DNA of 64,000 bases from Haematobia irritans. Taxonomy: Eukaryota; Arthropoda; Insecta; Diptera; Muscidae. Below, one piece after another: positions 27,820 through 40,790 of this stretch. The position numbers and the translations under genes are program-made. Every line of letters starts with the position of its first letter. Within the stretch, counting starts at the first letter, position 1. The notes beneath the pieces are model-generated. The model saw only the letters and a list, made by a program, of their open reading frames with translations, made no database searches and was not told where the DNA came from. The stretch spans positions 434,001 through 498,000 of the forward strand of contig NW_027445852.1 in assembly GCF_050003625.1 (NCBI RefSeq). Reading direction: 5' to 3'.

Positions 27820-30065
27820 GGCCAAAATAAGTTTTTCATATAAAAATTTCAATTTTTTGAGGATTTTCGTCGAAATTTTGATTTTTTGGGGGTGGTCACG
27901 AATTGAGGTCCTTTTGGCTCTAGGACGCATATTTAAGGAGTTATGGCCAAAATAAGTTTTTCATATAAAAATTTCAATTTTTTGAGGATTTTCGTCGAAA
28001 TTTGGATTTTTTGGGGGTGGTCACGAATTGAGGTCCTTTTGGCTCTAGGACGCATATTTAAGGAGTTATGGCCAAAATAAGTTTTTCATATAAAAATTTC
28101 AATTTTTTGAGGATTTTCGTCGAAATTTGGATTTTTTGGGGGTGGTCACGAATTGAGGTCCTTTTGGCTCTAGGACGCATATTTAAGGAGTTATGGCCAA
28201 AATAAGTTTTTCATATAAAAATTTCAATTTTTTGAGGATTTTCATCAAAATTTTGATTTTTTGGGAGTGATCACGAATTGAGGTCCTTTTGGCTCTAGGA
28301 CGCATATTTAAGGAGTTATGGCCAAAATAAGTTTTTCATATAAAAATTTCAATTTTTTGAGGATTTTCGTCGAAATTTTGATTTTTTGGGGGTGGTCACG
28401 AATTGAGGTCCTTTTGGCTCTAGGACGCATATTTAAGGAGTTATGGCCCAAAAAAGTTTTTCATATAAATTTCAATTTTTTGAGGATTTTCGTCGAAATT
28501 TGGATTTTTTGGGGGTGGTCACGAATTGAGGTCCTTTTGGCTCTAGGACGCATATTTAAGGAGTTATGGCCAAAATAAGTTTTTCATATAAAAATTTCAA
28601 TTTTTTTGAGGATTGTCATCAAAATTTTGATTTTGTGGGAGTGATCACGAATTGAGGTCCTTTTGGCTCTAGGACGCATATTTAAGGAGTTATGGCCAAA
28701 ATAAGTTTTTCATATAAAAATTTCAATTTTTTGAGGATTTTCATCAAAATTTTGATTTTTTGGGGATGGTCACGAATTGAGGTCCTTTTGGCTCTAGGAC
28801 GCATATTTAAGGAGTTATGGCCAAAATAAGTTTTTCATATAAAAATTTCAATTTTTTGAGGATTTTCATCAAAATTTTGATTTTGTGGGAGTGATCACGA
28901 ATTGAGGTCCTTTTGGCTCTAGGACGCATATTTAAGGAGTTATGGCCAAAATAAGTTTTTCATATAAAAATTTCAATTTTTTGAGAATTTTCGTCGAAAT
29001 TTTGATTTTTTGGGGGTGGTCACGAATTGAGGTCCTTTTGGCTCTAGGACGCATATTTAAGGAGTTATGGCCAAAATAAGTTTTTCATATAAAAATTTCA
29101 ATTTTTTGAGGATTTTCGTCGAAATTTGGATTTTTTGGGGGTGGTCACGAATTGAGGTCCTTTTGGCTCTAGGACGCATATTTAAGGAGTTATGGCCAAA
29201 ATAAGTTTTTCATATAAAAATTTCAATTTTTTGAGGATTTTCGTCGAAATTTGGATTTTTTGGGGGTGGTCACGAATTGAGGTCCTTTTGGCTCTAGGAC
29301 GCATATTTAAGGAGTTATGGCCAAAATAAGTTTTTCATATAAAAATTTCAATTTTTTGAGGATTTTCATCAAAATTTTGATTTTTTGGGAGTGATCACGA
29401 ATTGAGGTCCTTTTGGCTCTAGGACGCATATTTAAGGAGTTATGGCCAAAATAAGTTTTTCATATAAAAATTTCAATTTTTTGAGGATTTTCGTCGAAAT
29501 TTTGATTTTTTGGGGGTGGTCACGAATTGAGGTCCTTTTGGCTCTAGGACGCATATTTAAGGAGTTATGGCCCAAAAAAGTTTTTCATATAAATTTCAAT
29601 TTTTTGAGGATTTTCGTCGAAATTTGGATTTTTTGGGGGTGGTCACGAATTGAGGTCCTTTTGGCTCTAGGACGCATATTTAAGGAGTTATGGCCAAAAT
29701 AAGTTTTTCATATAAAAATTTCAATTTTTTTGAGGATTGTCATCAAAATTTTGATTTTGTGGGAGTGATCACGAATTGAGGTCCTTTTGGCTCTAGGACG
29801 CATATTTAAGGAGTTATGGCCAAAATAAGTTTTTCATATAAAAATTTCAATTTTTTGAGGATTTTCATCAAAATTTTGATTTTTTGGGGATGGTCACGAA
29901 TTGAGGTCCTTGGCTCTAGGACGCATATTTAAGGAGTTATGGCCAAAATAAGTTTTTCATATAAAAATTTCAATTTTTTGAGGATTTTCATCAAAATTTT
30001 GATTTTGTGGGAGTGATCACGAATTGAGGTCCTTTTGGCTCTAGGACGCATATTTAAGGAGTTAT
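27820..30065 (+). repeat. 9-mer higher-order repeat of about 1.12 kb, two copies
   Basis: Copy 1 is 27820-28943 (1124 bp) and copy 2 is 28944-30065 (1122 bp). Both contain the same distinctive shortened monomer, GGCCCAAAAAAGTTTTTC followed by ATATAAATTTC, at about 28446 and 29570. Both then have a unit with one extra T before GAGGATTGTC. Copy 2 differs by a 2-bp loss (GGTCCTTGGC near 29908) and by GAGAATTTTC near 28983. Confidence 0.9.
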
Positions 30066-32820
30066 GGCCAAAATAAGTTTTTCATATAAAAATTTCAATT
30101 TTTTGAGGATTTTCGTCGAAATTTGGATTTTTAGGGGGTGGTCACGAATTGAGGTCCTTTTGGCGCTAGGACGCATATTTAAGGAGTTATGGCCAAAATA
30201 AGTTTTTCATATAAAAATTTCAATTTTTTGAGGATTTTCGTCGAAATTTTGATTTTTTGGGGGTGGTCACGAATTGAGGTCCTTTTGGCTCTAGGACGCA
30301 TATTTAAGGAGTTATGGCCAAAATAAGTTTTTCATATAAAAATTTCAATTTTTTGAGGATTTTCATCAAAATTTTGATTTTTTGGGGATGGTCACGAATT
30401 GAGGTCCTTTTGGCTCTAGGACGCATATTTAAGGAGTTATGGCCAAAATAAGTTTTTCATATAAAAATTTCAATTTTTTGAGGATTTTCATCAAAATTTT
30501 GATTTTTTGGGAGTGATCACGAATTGAGGTCCTTTTGGCTCTAGGACGCATATTTAAGGAGTTATGGCCAAAATAAGTTTTTCATATAAAAATTTCAATT
30601 TTTTGAGGATTTTCATCAAAATTTTGATTTTTTGGGAGTGATCACGAATTGAGGTCCTTTTGGCTCTAGGACGCATATTTAAGGAGTTATGGCCAAAATA
30701 AATTTTTCATATAAAAATTTCAATTTTTTGAGGATTTTCGTCGAAATTTGGATTTTTAGGGGGTGGTCACGAATTGAGGTCCTTTTGGCTCTAGGACGCA
30801 TATTTAAGGAGTTATGGCCAAAATAAGTTTTTCATATAAAAATTTAAATTTTTTGAGGATTTTCATCAAAATTTTGATTTTTTGGGGATGGTCACGAATT
30901 GAGGTCCTTTTGGCTCTAGGACGCATATTTAAGGAGTTATGGCCAAAATAAGTTTTTCATATAAAAATTTCATTTTTTTGAGGATTTTCGTCGAAATTTT
31001 GATTTTTTGGGGGTGGTCTCGAATTGAGGTCCTTTTGGCTCTAGGACGCATATTTAAGGAGTTATGGCCACAATAAGTTTTTCATATAAAAATTTCAATT
31101 TTTTGAGGATTGTCATCAAAATTTGGATTTTTTGGGAGTGGTCACGAATTGAGGTCCTTTTGGCTCTAGGACGCATATTTAAGGAGTTATGGCCCAAAAT
31201 AAGTTTTTCATATAAAAATTTCATTTTTTTGAGGATTTTCGTCGAAATTTTGATTTTTTGGGAGTGATCACGAATTGAGGTCCTTTTGGCTCTAGGACGC
31301 ATATTTAAGGAGTTATGGCCAAAATAAGTTTTTCATATAAAAATTTCATTTTTTTGAGGATTTTCGTCGAAATTTTGATTTTTTGGGGATGGTCACGAAT
31401 TGAGGTCCTTTTGGCTCTAGGACGCATATTTAAGGAGTTATGGCCAAAATAAGTTTTTCATATAAAAATTTCAATTTTTTGAGGATTTTCGTCGAAATTT
31501 TTATTTTTTGGGGGTGGTCACGAATTGAGGTCCTTTTGGCTCTAGGAAGCATATTTAAGGAGTTATGGCCAAAATAAGTTTTTCATATAAAAATTTCAAT
31601 TTTTTTGAGGATTGTCATCAAAATTTTGATTTTTTGTGGATGGTCACGAATTGAGGTCCTTTTGGCTCTAGGACGCATATTTAAGGAGTTGTGGCCAAAA
31701 TAAGTTTTTCATATAAAAATTTCATTTTTTTGAGGATGTTCGTCGAAATTTGGATTTTTTGGGGATGGTCACGAATTGAGGTCCTTTTGGCTCTAGGAAG
31801 CATATTTAAGGAGTTATGGCCACAATAAGTTTTTCATATAAAAATTTCAATTTTTTGAGGATTTTCATCAAAATTTTGATTTTTTGGGGATGGTCACGAA
31901 TTGAGGTCATTTTGGCTCTAGGACGCATATTTAAGGAGTTATGGCCCAAAATAAGTTTTTCATATAAAAATTTCAATTTTTTGAGGATTTTCGTCGAAAT
32001 TTGGATTTTTTGGGGGTGGTCACGAATTGAGGTCCTTTTGGCTCTAGGAAGCATATTTAAGGAGTTATGGCCAAAATAAGTTTTTCATATAAAAATTTCA
32101 ATTTTTTGAGGATTTTCATCAAAATTTTGATTTTTTGGGAGTGATCACGAATTGAGGTCCCTTTGGCTCTAGGACGCATATTTAAGGAGTTATGGCCAAA
32201 ATAAGTTTTTCATATAAAATTTTCAATTTTTTGAGGATTTTCATCAAAATTTTGATTTTTTGGGAGTGATCACGAATTGAGGTCCTTTTGGCTCTAGGAC
32301 GCATATTTAAGGAGTTATGGCCAAAATAAGTTTTTCATATAAAAATTTCAATTTTTTGAGGATTTTCGTCGAAATTTTGATTTTTTGGGAGTGATCACGA
32401 ATTGAGGTCCTTTTGGCTCTAGGACGCATATTTAAGGAGTTATGGCCAAAATAAGTTTTTCATATAAAAATTTCAATTTTTTGAGGATTTTCATCAAAAT
32501 TTTGATTTTTTGGGAGTGATCACGAATTGAGGTCCTTTTGGCTCTAGGACGCATATTTAAGGAGTTATGGCCAAAATAAGTTTTTCATATAAAAATTTCA
32601 ATTTTTTGAGAATTTTCGTCGAAATTTGGATTTTTTGGGGATGGTCACGAATTGAGGTCCTTTTGGCTCTAGGACGCATATTTAAGGAGTTATGGCCAAA
32701 ATAAGTTTTTCATATAAAAATTTCAATTTTTTGAGGATTTTCATCAAAATTTTGATTTTTTGGGGATGGTCACGAATTGAGGTCCTTTTGGCTCTAGGAC
32801 GCATATTTAAGGAGTTATGG

Positions 32821-35255
32821 CCAAAATAAGTTTTTCATATAAAAATTTGTTTTTTTTTTGAGTATTTTCGTCGAAATTTGGATTTTTTGGGGGTGGTCAC
32901 GAATTGAGGTCCTTTTGGCTCTAGGAAGCATATTTAAGGAGTTATGGCCAAAATAAGTTTTTCATATAAAAATTTCAATTTTTTGAGGATTTTCATCAAA
33001 ATTTTGATTTTTTGGGGATGGTCACGAATTGAGGTCCTTTTGGCTCTAGGACGCATATTTAAGGAGTTATGGCCAAAATAAGTTTTTCATATAAAAATTT
33101 GATTTTTTTTGAGAATTTTCGTCGAAATTTGGATTTTTTGGGGGTGGTCACGAATTGAGGTCCTTTTGGCTCTAGGACGCATATTTAAGGAGTTATGGCC
33201 ACAATAAGTTTTTCATATAAAAATTTGATTTTTTTTGAGGATTTTCGTCGAAATTTTGATTTTTTGGGGGTGGTCACGAATTGAGGTCCTTTTGGCTCTA
33301 GGACGCATATTTAAGGAGTTATGGCCAAAATAAGTTTTTCATATAAAAATTTAAATTTTTTGAGGATTGTCATCAAAATTTTGATTTTTTGGGGATGGTG
33401 ACGAATTGAGGTCCTTTTGGCTCTAGGACGCATATTTAAGGAGTTATGGCCAAAATAAGTTTTTCATATAAAAATTTGATTTTTTTTTGAGAATTTTCGT
33501 CGAAATTTGGATTTTTTGGGGGTGGTCACGAATTGAGGTCCTTTTGGCTCTAGGACGCATATTTAAGGAGTTATGGCCACAATAAGTTTTTCATATAAAA
33601 ATTTGATTTTTTTGAGGATTTCATCAAAATTTTGATTTTTTGGGGATGGTGACGAATTGAGGTCCTTTTGGCTCTAGGACGCATATTTAAGGAGTTATGG
33701 CCAAAATAAGTTTTTCATATAAAAATTTCAATTTTTTGAGGATTTCATCAAAATTTTGATTTTTTGGGAGTGATCACGAATTGAGGTCCTTTTGGCTCTA
33801 GGACGCATATTTAAGGAGTTATGGCCACAATAAGTTTTTCATATAAAAATTTCAATTTTTTGAGGATTGTCATCAAAATTTTGATTTTTTGGGGATGGTG
33901 ACGAATTGAGGTCCTTTTGGCTCTAGGACGCATATTTAAGGAGTTATGGCCAAAATAAGTTTTTCATATAAAAATTTAAATTTTTTGAGGATTTTCATCA
34001 AAATTTTGATTTTTTGGGGATGGTCACGAATTGAGGTCCTTTTGGCTCTAGGACGCATATTTAAGGAGTTATGGCCAAAATAAGTTTTTCATATAAAAAT
34101 TTCAATTTTTTGAGGATTTTCATCAAAATTTTGATTTTTTGGGGATGGTCACGAATTGAGGTCCTTTTGGCTCTAGGACGCATATTTAAGGAGTTATGGC
34201 CAAAATAAGTTTTTCATATAAAAATTTGATTTTTTTTTGAGAATTTTCGTCGAAATTTGGATTTTTTGGGGGTGGTCACGAATTGAGGTCCTTTTGGCTC
34301 TAGGACGCATATTTAAGGAGTTATGGCCACAATAAGTTTTTCATATAAAAATTTGATTTTTTTTTTGAGGATTTTCGTCGAAATTTTGATTTTTTGGGGG
34401 TGGTCACGAATTGAGGTCCTTTTGGCTCTAGGACGCATATTTAAGGAGTTATGGCCAAAATGAGTTTTTCATATAAAAATTTCAATTTTTTGAGGATTTC
34501 ATCAAAATTTTGATTTTTTGGGAGTGATCACGAATTGAGGTCCTTTTGGCTCTAGGACGCATATTTAAGGAGTTATGGCCACAATAAGTTTTTCATATAA
34601 AAATTTCAATTTTTTGAGGATTGTCATCAAAATTTTGATTTTTTGGGGATGGTCACGAATTGAGGTCCTTTTGGCTCTAGGACGCATATTTAAGGAGTTA
34701 TGGCCAAAATAAGTTTTTCATATAAAAATTTAAATTTTTTGAGGATTTTCATCAAAATTTTGATTTTTTGGGGATGGTCACGAATTGAGGTCCTTTTGGC
34801 TCTAGGACGCATATTTAAGGAGTTATGGCCAAAATAAGTTTTTTATATAAAAATTTCAATTTTTTGAGGATTTTCATCAAAATTTTGATTTTTTGGGGAT
34901 GGTCACGAATTGAGGTCCTTTTGGCTATAGGACGCATATTTAAGGAGTTATGGCCAAAATAAGTTTTTCATATAAAAATTTCAATTTTCTGAGGATTTTC
35001 ATCAAAATTTTGATTTTTTGGGAGTGATCACGAATTGAGGTCCTTTTGGCTCTAGGACGCATATTTAAGGAGTTATGGCCAAAATAAGTTTTTCATATAA
35101 AATTTTCAATTTTTTGAGGATTTTCATCAAAATTTTAATTTTTTGGGGATGGTCACGAATTGAGGTCCTTTTGGCGCTAGGACGCATATTTAAGGAGTTA
35201 TGGCCAAAATAAGTTTTTCATATAAAAATTTGATTTTTTTTTTGAGAATTTTCGT
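32821..35255 (+). repeat. Cluster of long-T monomers
   Basis: Several units here replace CAATTTTTTGAGGA with an expanded T run after ATTTG, up to ten T in a row, often followed by GAGAATTTTC. They lie near 32848, 33101, 33226, 33477, 33603, 34227, 34352 and 35231. They are interspersed with ordinary units, and several alternate with GGCCACAATAAG units. A single relative occurs earlier near 26846. The type looks like a local lineage spread by short-range exchange. Confidence 0.82.
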
Positions 35256-37705
35256 CGAAATTTGGATTTTTTGGGGGTGGTCACGAATTGAGGTCCTTTT
35301 GGCTCTAGGACGCATATTTAAGGAGTTATGGCCAAAATAAGTTTTTCATATAAAAATTTCAATTTTTTGAGGATTTTCATCAAAATTTTGATTTTTTGGG
35401 GATGGTCACGAATTGAGGTCATTTTGGCTCTAGGACGCATATTTAAGGAGTTATGGCCAAAATAAGTTTTTCATATAAAATTTTCAATTTTTTGAGGATT
35501 TTCATCAAAATTTTGATTTTTTGGGGATGGTCACGAATTGAGGTCCTTTTGGCTCTAGGACGCATATTTAAGGAGTTATGGCCAAAATAAGTTTTTCATA
35601 TAAAAATTTAAATTTTTTGAGGATTTTCATCAAAATTTTGATTTTTTGGGGGTGGTCACGAATTGAGGTCCTTTTGGCTCTAGGACGCATATTTAAGGAG
35701 TTATGGCCAAAATAAGTTTTTCATATAAAAATTTCATTTTTTTTGAGGATTTTCATCAAAATTTTGATTTTTTGGGGATGGTCACGAATTGAGGTCCTTT
35801 TGGCTCTAGGACGCATATTTAAGGAGTTATGGCCAAAATAAGTTTTTCATATAAAAATTTCAATTTTTTGAGGATTTTCATCAAAATTTTGATTTTTTGG
35901 GAGTGATCACGAATTGAGGTCCTTTTGGCTCTAGGACGCATATTTAAGGAGTTATGGCCAAAATAAGTTTTTCATATAAAAATTTCAATTTTTTGAGAAT
36001 TTTCGTCGAAATTTGGATTTTTTGGGGATGGTCACGAATTGAGGTCCTTTTGGCTCTAGGACGCATATTTAAGGAGTTATGGCCAAAATAAGTTTTTCAT
36101 ATAAAATTTTCAATTTTTTGAGGATTTTCATCAAAATTTTGATTTTTTGGGGATGGTCACGAATTGAGGTCCTTTTGGCTCTAGGACGCATATTTAAGGA
36201 GTTATGGCCAAAATAAGTTTTTCATATAAAAATTTCAATTTTTTGAGGATTTTCATCAAAATTTTGATTTTTTGGGGATGGTCACGAATTGAGGTCCTTT
36301 TGGCTCTAGGAAGCATATTTAAGGAGTTATGGCCAAAATAAGTTTTTCATATAAAAATTTCAATTTTCTGAGGATTTTCATCAAAATTTTGATTTTTTGG
36401 GGATGGTCACGAATTGAGGTCCTTTTGGCTCTAGGACGCATATTTAAGGAGTTATGGCCAAAATAAGTTTTTCATATAAAAATTTCAATTTTTTGAGGAT
36501 TTTCATCAAAATTTTGATTTTTTGGGAGTGATCACGAATTGAGGTCCTTTTGGCTCTAGGACGCATATTTAAGGAGTTATGGCCAAAATAAGTTTTTCAT
36601 ATAAAAATTTAAATTTTTTGAGGATTTTCGTCGAAATTTGGATTTTTTGCGGGTGGTCACGAATTGAGGTTCTTTTGGCTCTAGGACGCATATTTAAGGA
36701 GTTATGGCCAAAATAAGTTTTTCATATAAAAATTTCAATTTTCTGAGGATTTTCATCAAAATTTGGATTTTTTGCGGGTGGTCACGAATTGAGGTCCTTT
36801 TGGCTCTAGGACGCATATTTAAGGAGTTATGGCCAAAATAAGTTTTTCATATAAAAATTTCAATTTTTTGAGGATTTTCGTCGAAATTTGGATTTTTTGG
36901 GGGTGGTCACGAATTGAGGTCCTTTTGGCTCTAGGACGCATATTTAAGGAGTTATGGCCAAAATAAGTTTTTCATATAAAAATTTCAATTTTTTGAGAAT
37001 TTTCGTCGAAATTTGGATTTTTTGGGGGTGGTCACGAATTGAGGTCCTTTTGGCTCTAGGACGCATATTTAAGGAGTTATGGCCACAATAAGTTTTTCAT
37101 ATAAAAATTTCAATTTTTTGAGGATTTTCGTCGAAATTTGGAGTTTTTGGGGGTGGTCACGAATTGAGGTCCTTTTGGCTCTAGGAAGCATATTTAAGGA
37201 GTTATGGCCAAAATAAGTTTTTCATATAAAAATTTCAATTTTTTGAGGATTTTCATCAAAATTTTGATTTTTTGGGGATGGTCACGAATTGAGGTCCTTT
37301 TGGCTCTAGGACGCATATTTAAGGAGTTATGGCCAAAATAAGTTTTTCATATAAAAATTTCATTTTTTTGAGGATTTTCGTCGAAATTTGGATTTTTTGC
37401 GGGTGGTCACGAATTGAGGTCCTTTTGGCTCTAGGACGCATATTTAAGGAGTTATGGCCAAAATAAGTTTTTCATATAAAAATTTCAATTTTTTGAGGAT
37501 TTTCGTCGAAATTTGGATTTTTTGCGGGTGGTCACGAATTGAGGTCCTTTTGGCTCTAGGAAGCATATTTAAGGAGTTATGGCCAAAATAAGTTTTTCAT
37601 ATAAAAATTTCAATTTTTTGAGGATTTTCATCAAAATTTTGATTTTTTGGGGATGGTCACGAATTGAGGTCCTTTTGGCTCTAGGACGCATATTTAAGGA
37701 GTTAT

Positions 37706-40205
37706 GGCCAAAATAAGTTTTTCATATAAAAATTTAAATTTTTTGAGGATTTTCATCAAAATTTTGATTTTTTGGGAGTGATCACGAATTGAGGTCCTTT
37801 TGGCTCTAGGACGCATATTTAAGGAGTTATGGCCAAAATAAGTTTTTCATATAAAAATTTCAATTTTTTGAGGATTTTCATCAAAATTGTGATTTTTTGG
37901 GGATGGTCACGAATTGAGGTCCTTTTGGCTCTAGGACGCATATTTAAGGAGTTATGGCCAAAATAAGTTTTTCATATAAAAATTTCATTTTTTTGAGGAT
38001 TTTCATCAAAATTTTGATTTTTTGGGAGTGATCACGAATTGAGGTCCTTTTGGCTCTAGGACGCATATTTAAGGAGTTATGGCCAAAATAAGTTTTTCAT
38101 ATAAAAATTTCATTTTTTTGAGGATTTTCGTCGAAATTTTGATTTTTTGGGGATGGTCACGAATTGAGGTCCTTTTGGCTCTAGGAAGCATATTTAAGGA
38201 GTTATGGCCAAAATAAGTTTTTCATATAAAAATTTAAATTTTTTGAGGATTTTCATCAAAATTTTGATTTTTTGGGAGTGATCACGAATTGAGGTCCTTT
38301 TGGCTCTAGGACGCATATTTAAGGAGTTATGGCCAAAATAAGTTTTTCATATAAAAATTTCAATTTTCTGAGGATTTTCATCAAAATTTTGATTTTTTGG
38401 GGGTGGTCACGAATTGAGGTCCTTTTGGCTCTAGGAAGCATATTTAAGGAGTTATGGCCAAAATAAGTTTTTCATATAAAAATTTCAATTTTTTGAGGAT
38501 TTTCATCAAAATTGTGATTTTTTGGGGATGGTCACGAATTGAGGTCCTTTTGGCTATAGGACGCATATTTAAGGAGTTATGGCCAAAATAAGTTTTTCAT
38601 ATAAAAATTTCAATTTTCTGAGGATTTTCGTCGAAATTTGGATTTTTTGGGGGTGGTCACGAATTGAGGTCCTTTTGGCTCTATGACGCATATTTAAGGA
38701 GTTATGGCCAAAATAAGTTTTTCATATAAAAATTTCAATTTTTTGAGGATTTTCATCAAAATTTTGATTTTTTGAGGATGGTCACGAATTGAGGTCCTTT
38801 TGGCTCTAGGACGCATATTTAAGGAGTTATGGCCAAAATAAGTTTTTTATATAAAAATTTCAATTTTCTGAGGATTTTCATCAAAATTTTGATTTTTTGG
38901 GGGTGGTCACGAATTGAGGTCCTTTTGGCTATAGGACGCATATTTAAGGAGTTATGGCCAAAATAAGTTTTTCATATAAAAATTTAAATTTTTTGAGGAT
39001 TTTCATCAAAATTTTGATTTTTTGGGAGTGATCACGAATTGAGGTCCTTTTGGCTCTAGGACGCATATTTAAGGAGTTATGGCCAAAATAAGTTTTTCAT
39101 ATAAAAATTTCAATTTTTTGAGGATTTTCATCAAAATTGTGATTTTTTGGGGATGGTCACGAATTGAGGTCCTTTTGGCTCTAGGACGCATATTTAAGGA
39201 GTTATGGCCAAAATAAGTTTTTCATATAAAAATTTCATTTTTTTGAGGATTTTCATCAAAATTTTGATTTTTTGGGAGTGATCACGAATTGAGGTCCTTT
39301 TGGCTCTAGGACGCATATTTAAGGAGTTATGGCCAAAATAAGTTTTTCATATAAAAATTTCATTTTTTTGAGGATTTTCGTCGAAATTTTGATTTTTTGG
39401 GGATGGTCACGAATTGAGGTCCTTTTGGCTCTAGGAAGCATATTTAAGGAGTTATGGCCAAAATAAGTTTTTCATATAAAAATTTAAATTTTTTGAGGAT
39501 TTTCATCAAAATTTTGATTTTTTGGGAGTGATCACGAATTGAGGTCCTTTTGGCTCTAGGACGCATATTTAAGGAGTTATGGCCAAAATAAGTTTTTCAT
39601 ATAAAAATTTCAATTTTCTGAGGATTTTCATCAAAATTTTGATTTTTTGGGGGTGGTCACGAATTGAGGTCCTTTTGGCTCTAGGAAGCATATTTAAGGA
39701 GTTATGGCCAAAATAAGTTTTTCATATAAAAATTTCAATTTTTTGAGGATTTTCATCAAAATTGTGATTTTTTGGGGATGGTCACGAATTGAGGTCCTTT
39801 TGGCTATAGGACGCATATTTAAGGAGTTATGGCCAAAATAAGTTTTTCATATAAAAATTTCAATTTTCTGAGGATTTTCGTCGAAATTTGGATTTTTTGG
39901 GGGTGGTCACGAATTGAGGTCCTTTTGGCTCTAGGACGCATATTTAAGGAGTTATGGCCAAAATAAGTTTTTCATATAAAAATTTCAATTTTTTGAGGAT
40001 TTTCATCAAAATTTTGATTTTTTGAGGATGGTCACGAATTGAGGTCCTTTTGGCTCTAGGACGCATATTTAAGGAGTTATGGCCAAAATAAGTTTTTTAT
40101 ATAAAAATTTCAATTTTCTGAGGATTTTCATCAAAATTTTGATTTTTTGGGGGTGGTCACGAATTGAGGTCCTTTTGGCTATAGGACGCATATTTAAGGA
40201 GTTAT
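37706..40205 (+). repeat. 10-mer higher-order repeat, exactly 1250 bp, two copies
   Basis: Copies 37706-38955 and 38956-40205 have the same ten monomer variants in order with no length change. The only difference I noticed is CTATGACG near 38681 against CTAGGACG in copy 2. Each copy includes two CAAAATTGTG units, a TTTGAGGATGG unit and a TTTTTATATA unit. CAAAATTGT falls at 37882, 38507, 39132, 39757 and 40382, exactly 625 bp apart, so a partial third copy extends to about 40500. Confidence 0.92.
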
Positions 40206-40708
40206 GGCCAAAATAAGTTTTTCATATAAAAATTTCAATTTTCTGAGGATTTTCATCAAAATTTTGATTTTTTGGGGGTGGTCACGAATTGAGGTCCTTT
40301 TGGCTCTAGGAAGCATATTTAAGGAGTTATGGCCAAAATAAGTTTTTCATATAAAAATTTCAATTTTTTGAGGATTTTCATCAAAATTGTGATTTTTTGG
40401 GGATGGTCACGAATTGAGGTCCTTTTGGCTATAGGACGCATATTTAAGGAGTTATGGCCAAAATAAGTTTTTCATATAAAAATTTCAATTTTCTGAGGAT
40501 TTTCATCAAAATTTTGATTTTTTGGGAGTGATCACGAATTGAGGTCCTTTTGGCTCTAGGACGCATATTTAAGGAGTTATGGCCAAAATAAGTTTTTCAT
40601 ATAAAAATTTCAATTTTTTGAGGATTTTCATCAAAATTTTGATTTTTTGGGGATGGTCACGAATTGAGGTCCTTTTGGCGCTAGGACGCATATTTAAGGA
40701 GTTATGGC

Positions 40709-40790
40709 CAAAATAAGTTTTTCATATAAAAATTTCAATTTTTTGAGGATTTTGAGGAAATTGAAATTTTTATATGAAAAACTTATTTTG
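40709..40790. other. Orientation switch with inverted-repeat arms
   Basis: The strand of the satellite flips here. Bases 40709-40741 and 40758-40790 are perfect reverse complements (33 bp each) around a 16-bp loop at 40742-40757. The first arm mismatch is 40708 against 40791 (C opposite C), and complementarity then resumes because both sides are the same satellite. At the switch point TTTTGAGGA occurs twice in direct tandem (40741-40749 and 40750-40758). The forward monomer therefore breaks just after GAGGATTTT and the inverted monomer enters at AAATTGAAAT. Flanking units do not carry mirrored variants on the two sides. This suggests an inversion or template-switch junction between different parts of the array; an assembly join cannot be excluded from sequence alone. 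Confidence 0.93.

Larger units (their letters stand above)
1..40757 (+). repeat. 125-bp satellite tandem array, forward arm
   Basis: Head-to-tail monomers fill this stretch without a gap. Successive GGCC landmarks fall 125 bp apart (for example 81 and 206), which gives about 326 units. The consensus starting at GGCC is 125 bases with about 40 G or C. It opens with an A/T-tract half, then TTTTTTGGGGGTGGTCACG, then a steady block ending CTAGGACGCATATTTAAGGA and GTTAT. Units differ at a small set of recurring sites: CATCAAAATTTTG or CGTCGAAATTTGG, GGGGGTGGTC or GGGGATGGTC or GGGAGTGATC, and CAATTTTTT or CATTTTTTT or AAATTTTTT. Length variants are mainly 124 to 126 bp, with rare larger indels. 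No gene, RNA gene or transposon interrupts it. The left edge lies inside a monomer, so the array continues upstream. The type is certain; the satellite family and host are not recognised. Confidence 0.98.

Noticed and set aside
40709..40790. Rho-independent terminator at the inverted repeat
   Set aside because: The stem is AT-rich and 33 bp long with no GC-rich core or gene upstream. It is explained by the two satellite arms meeting head to head.
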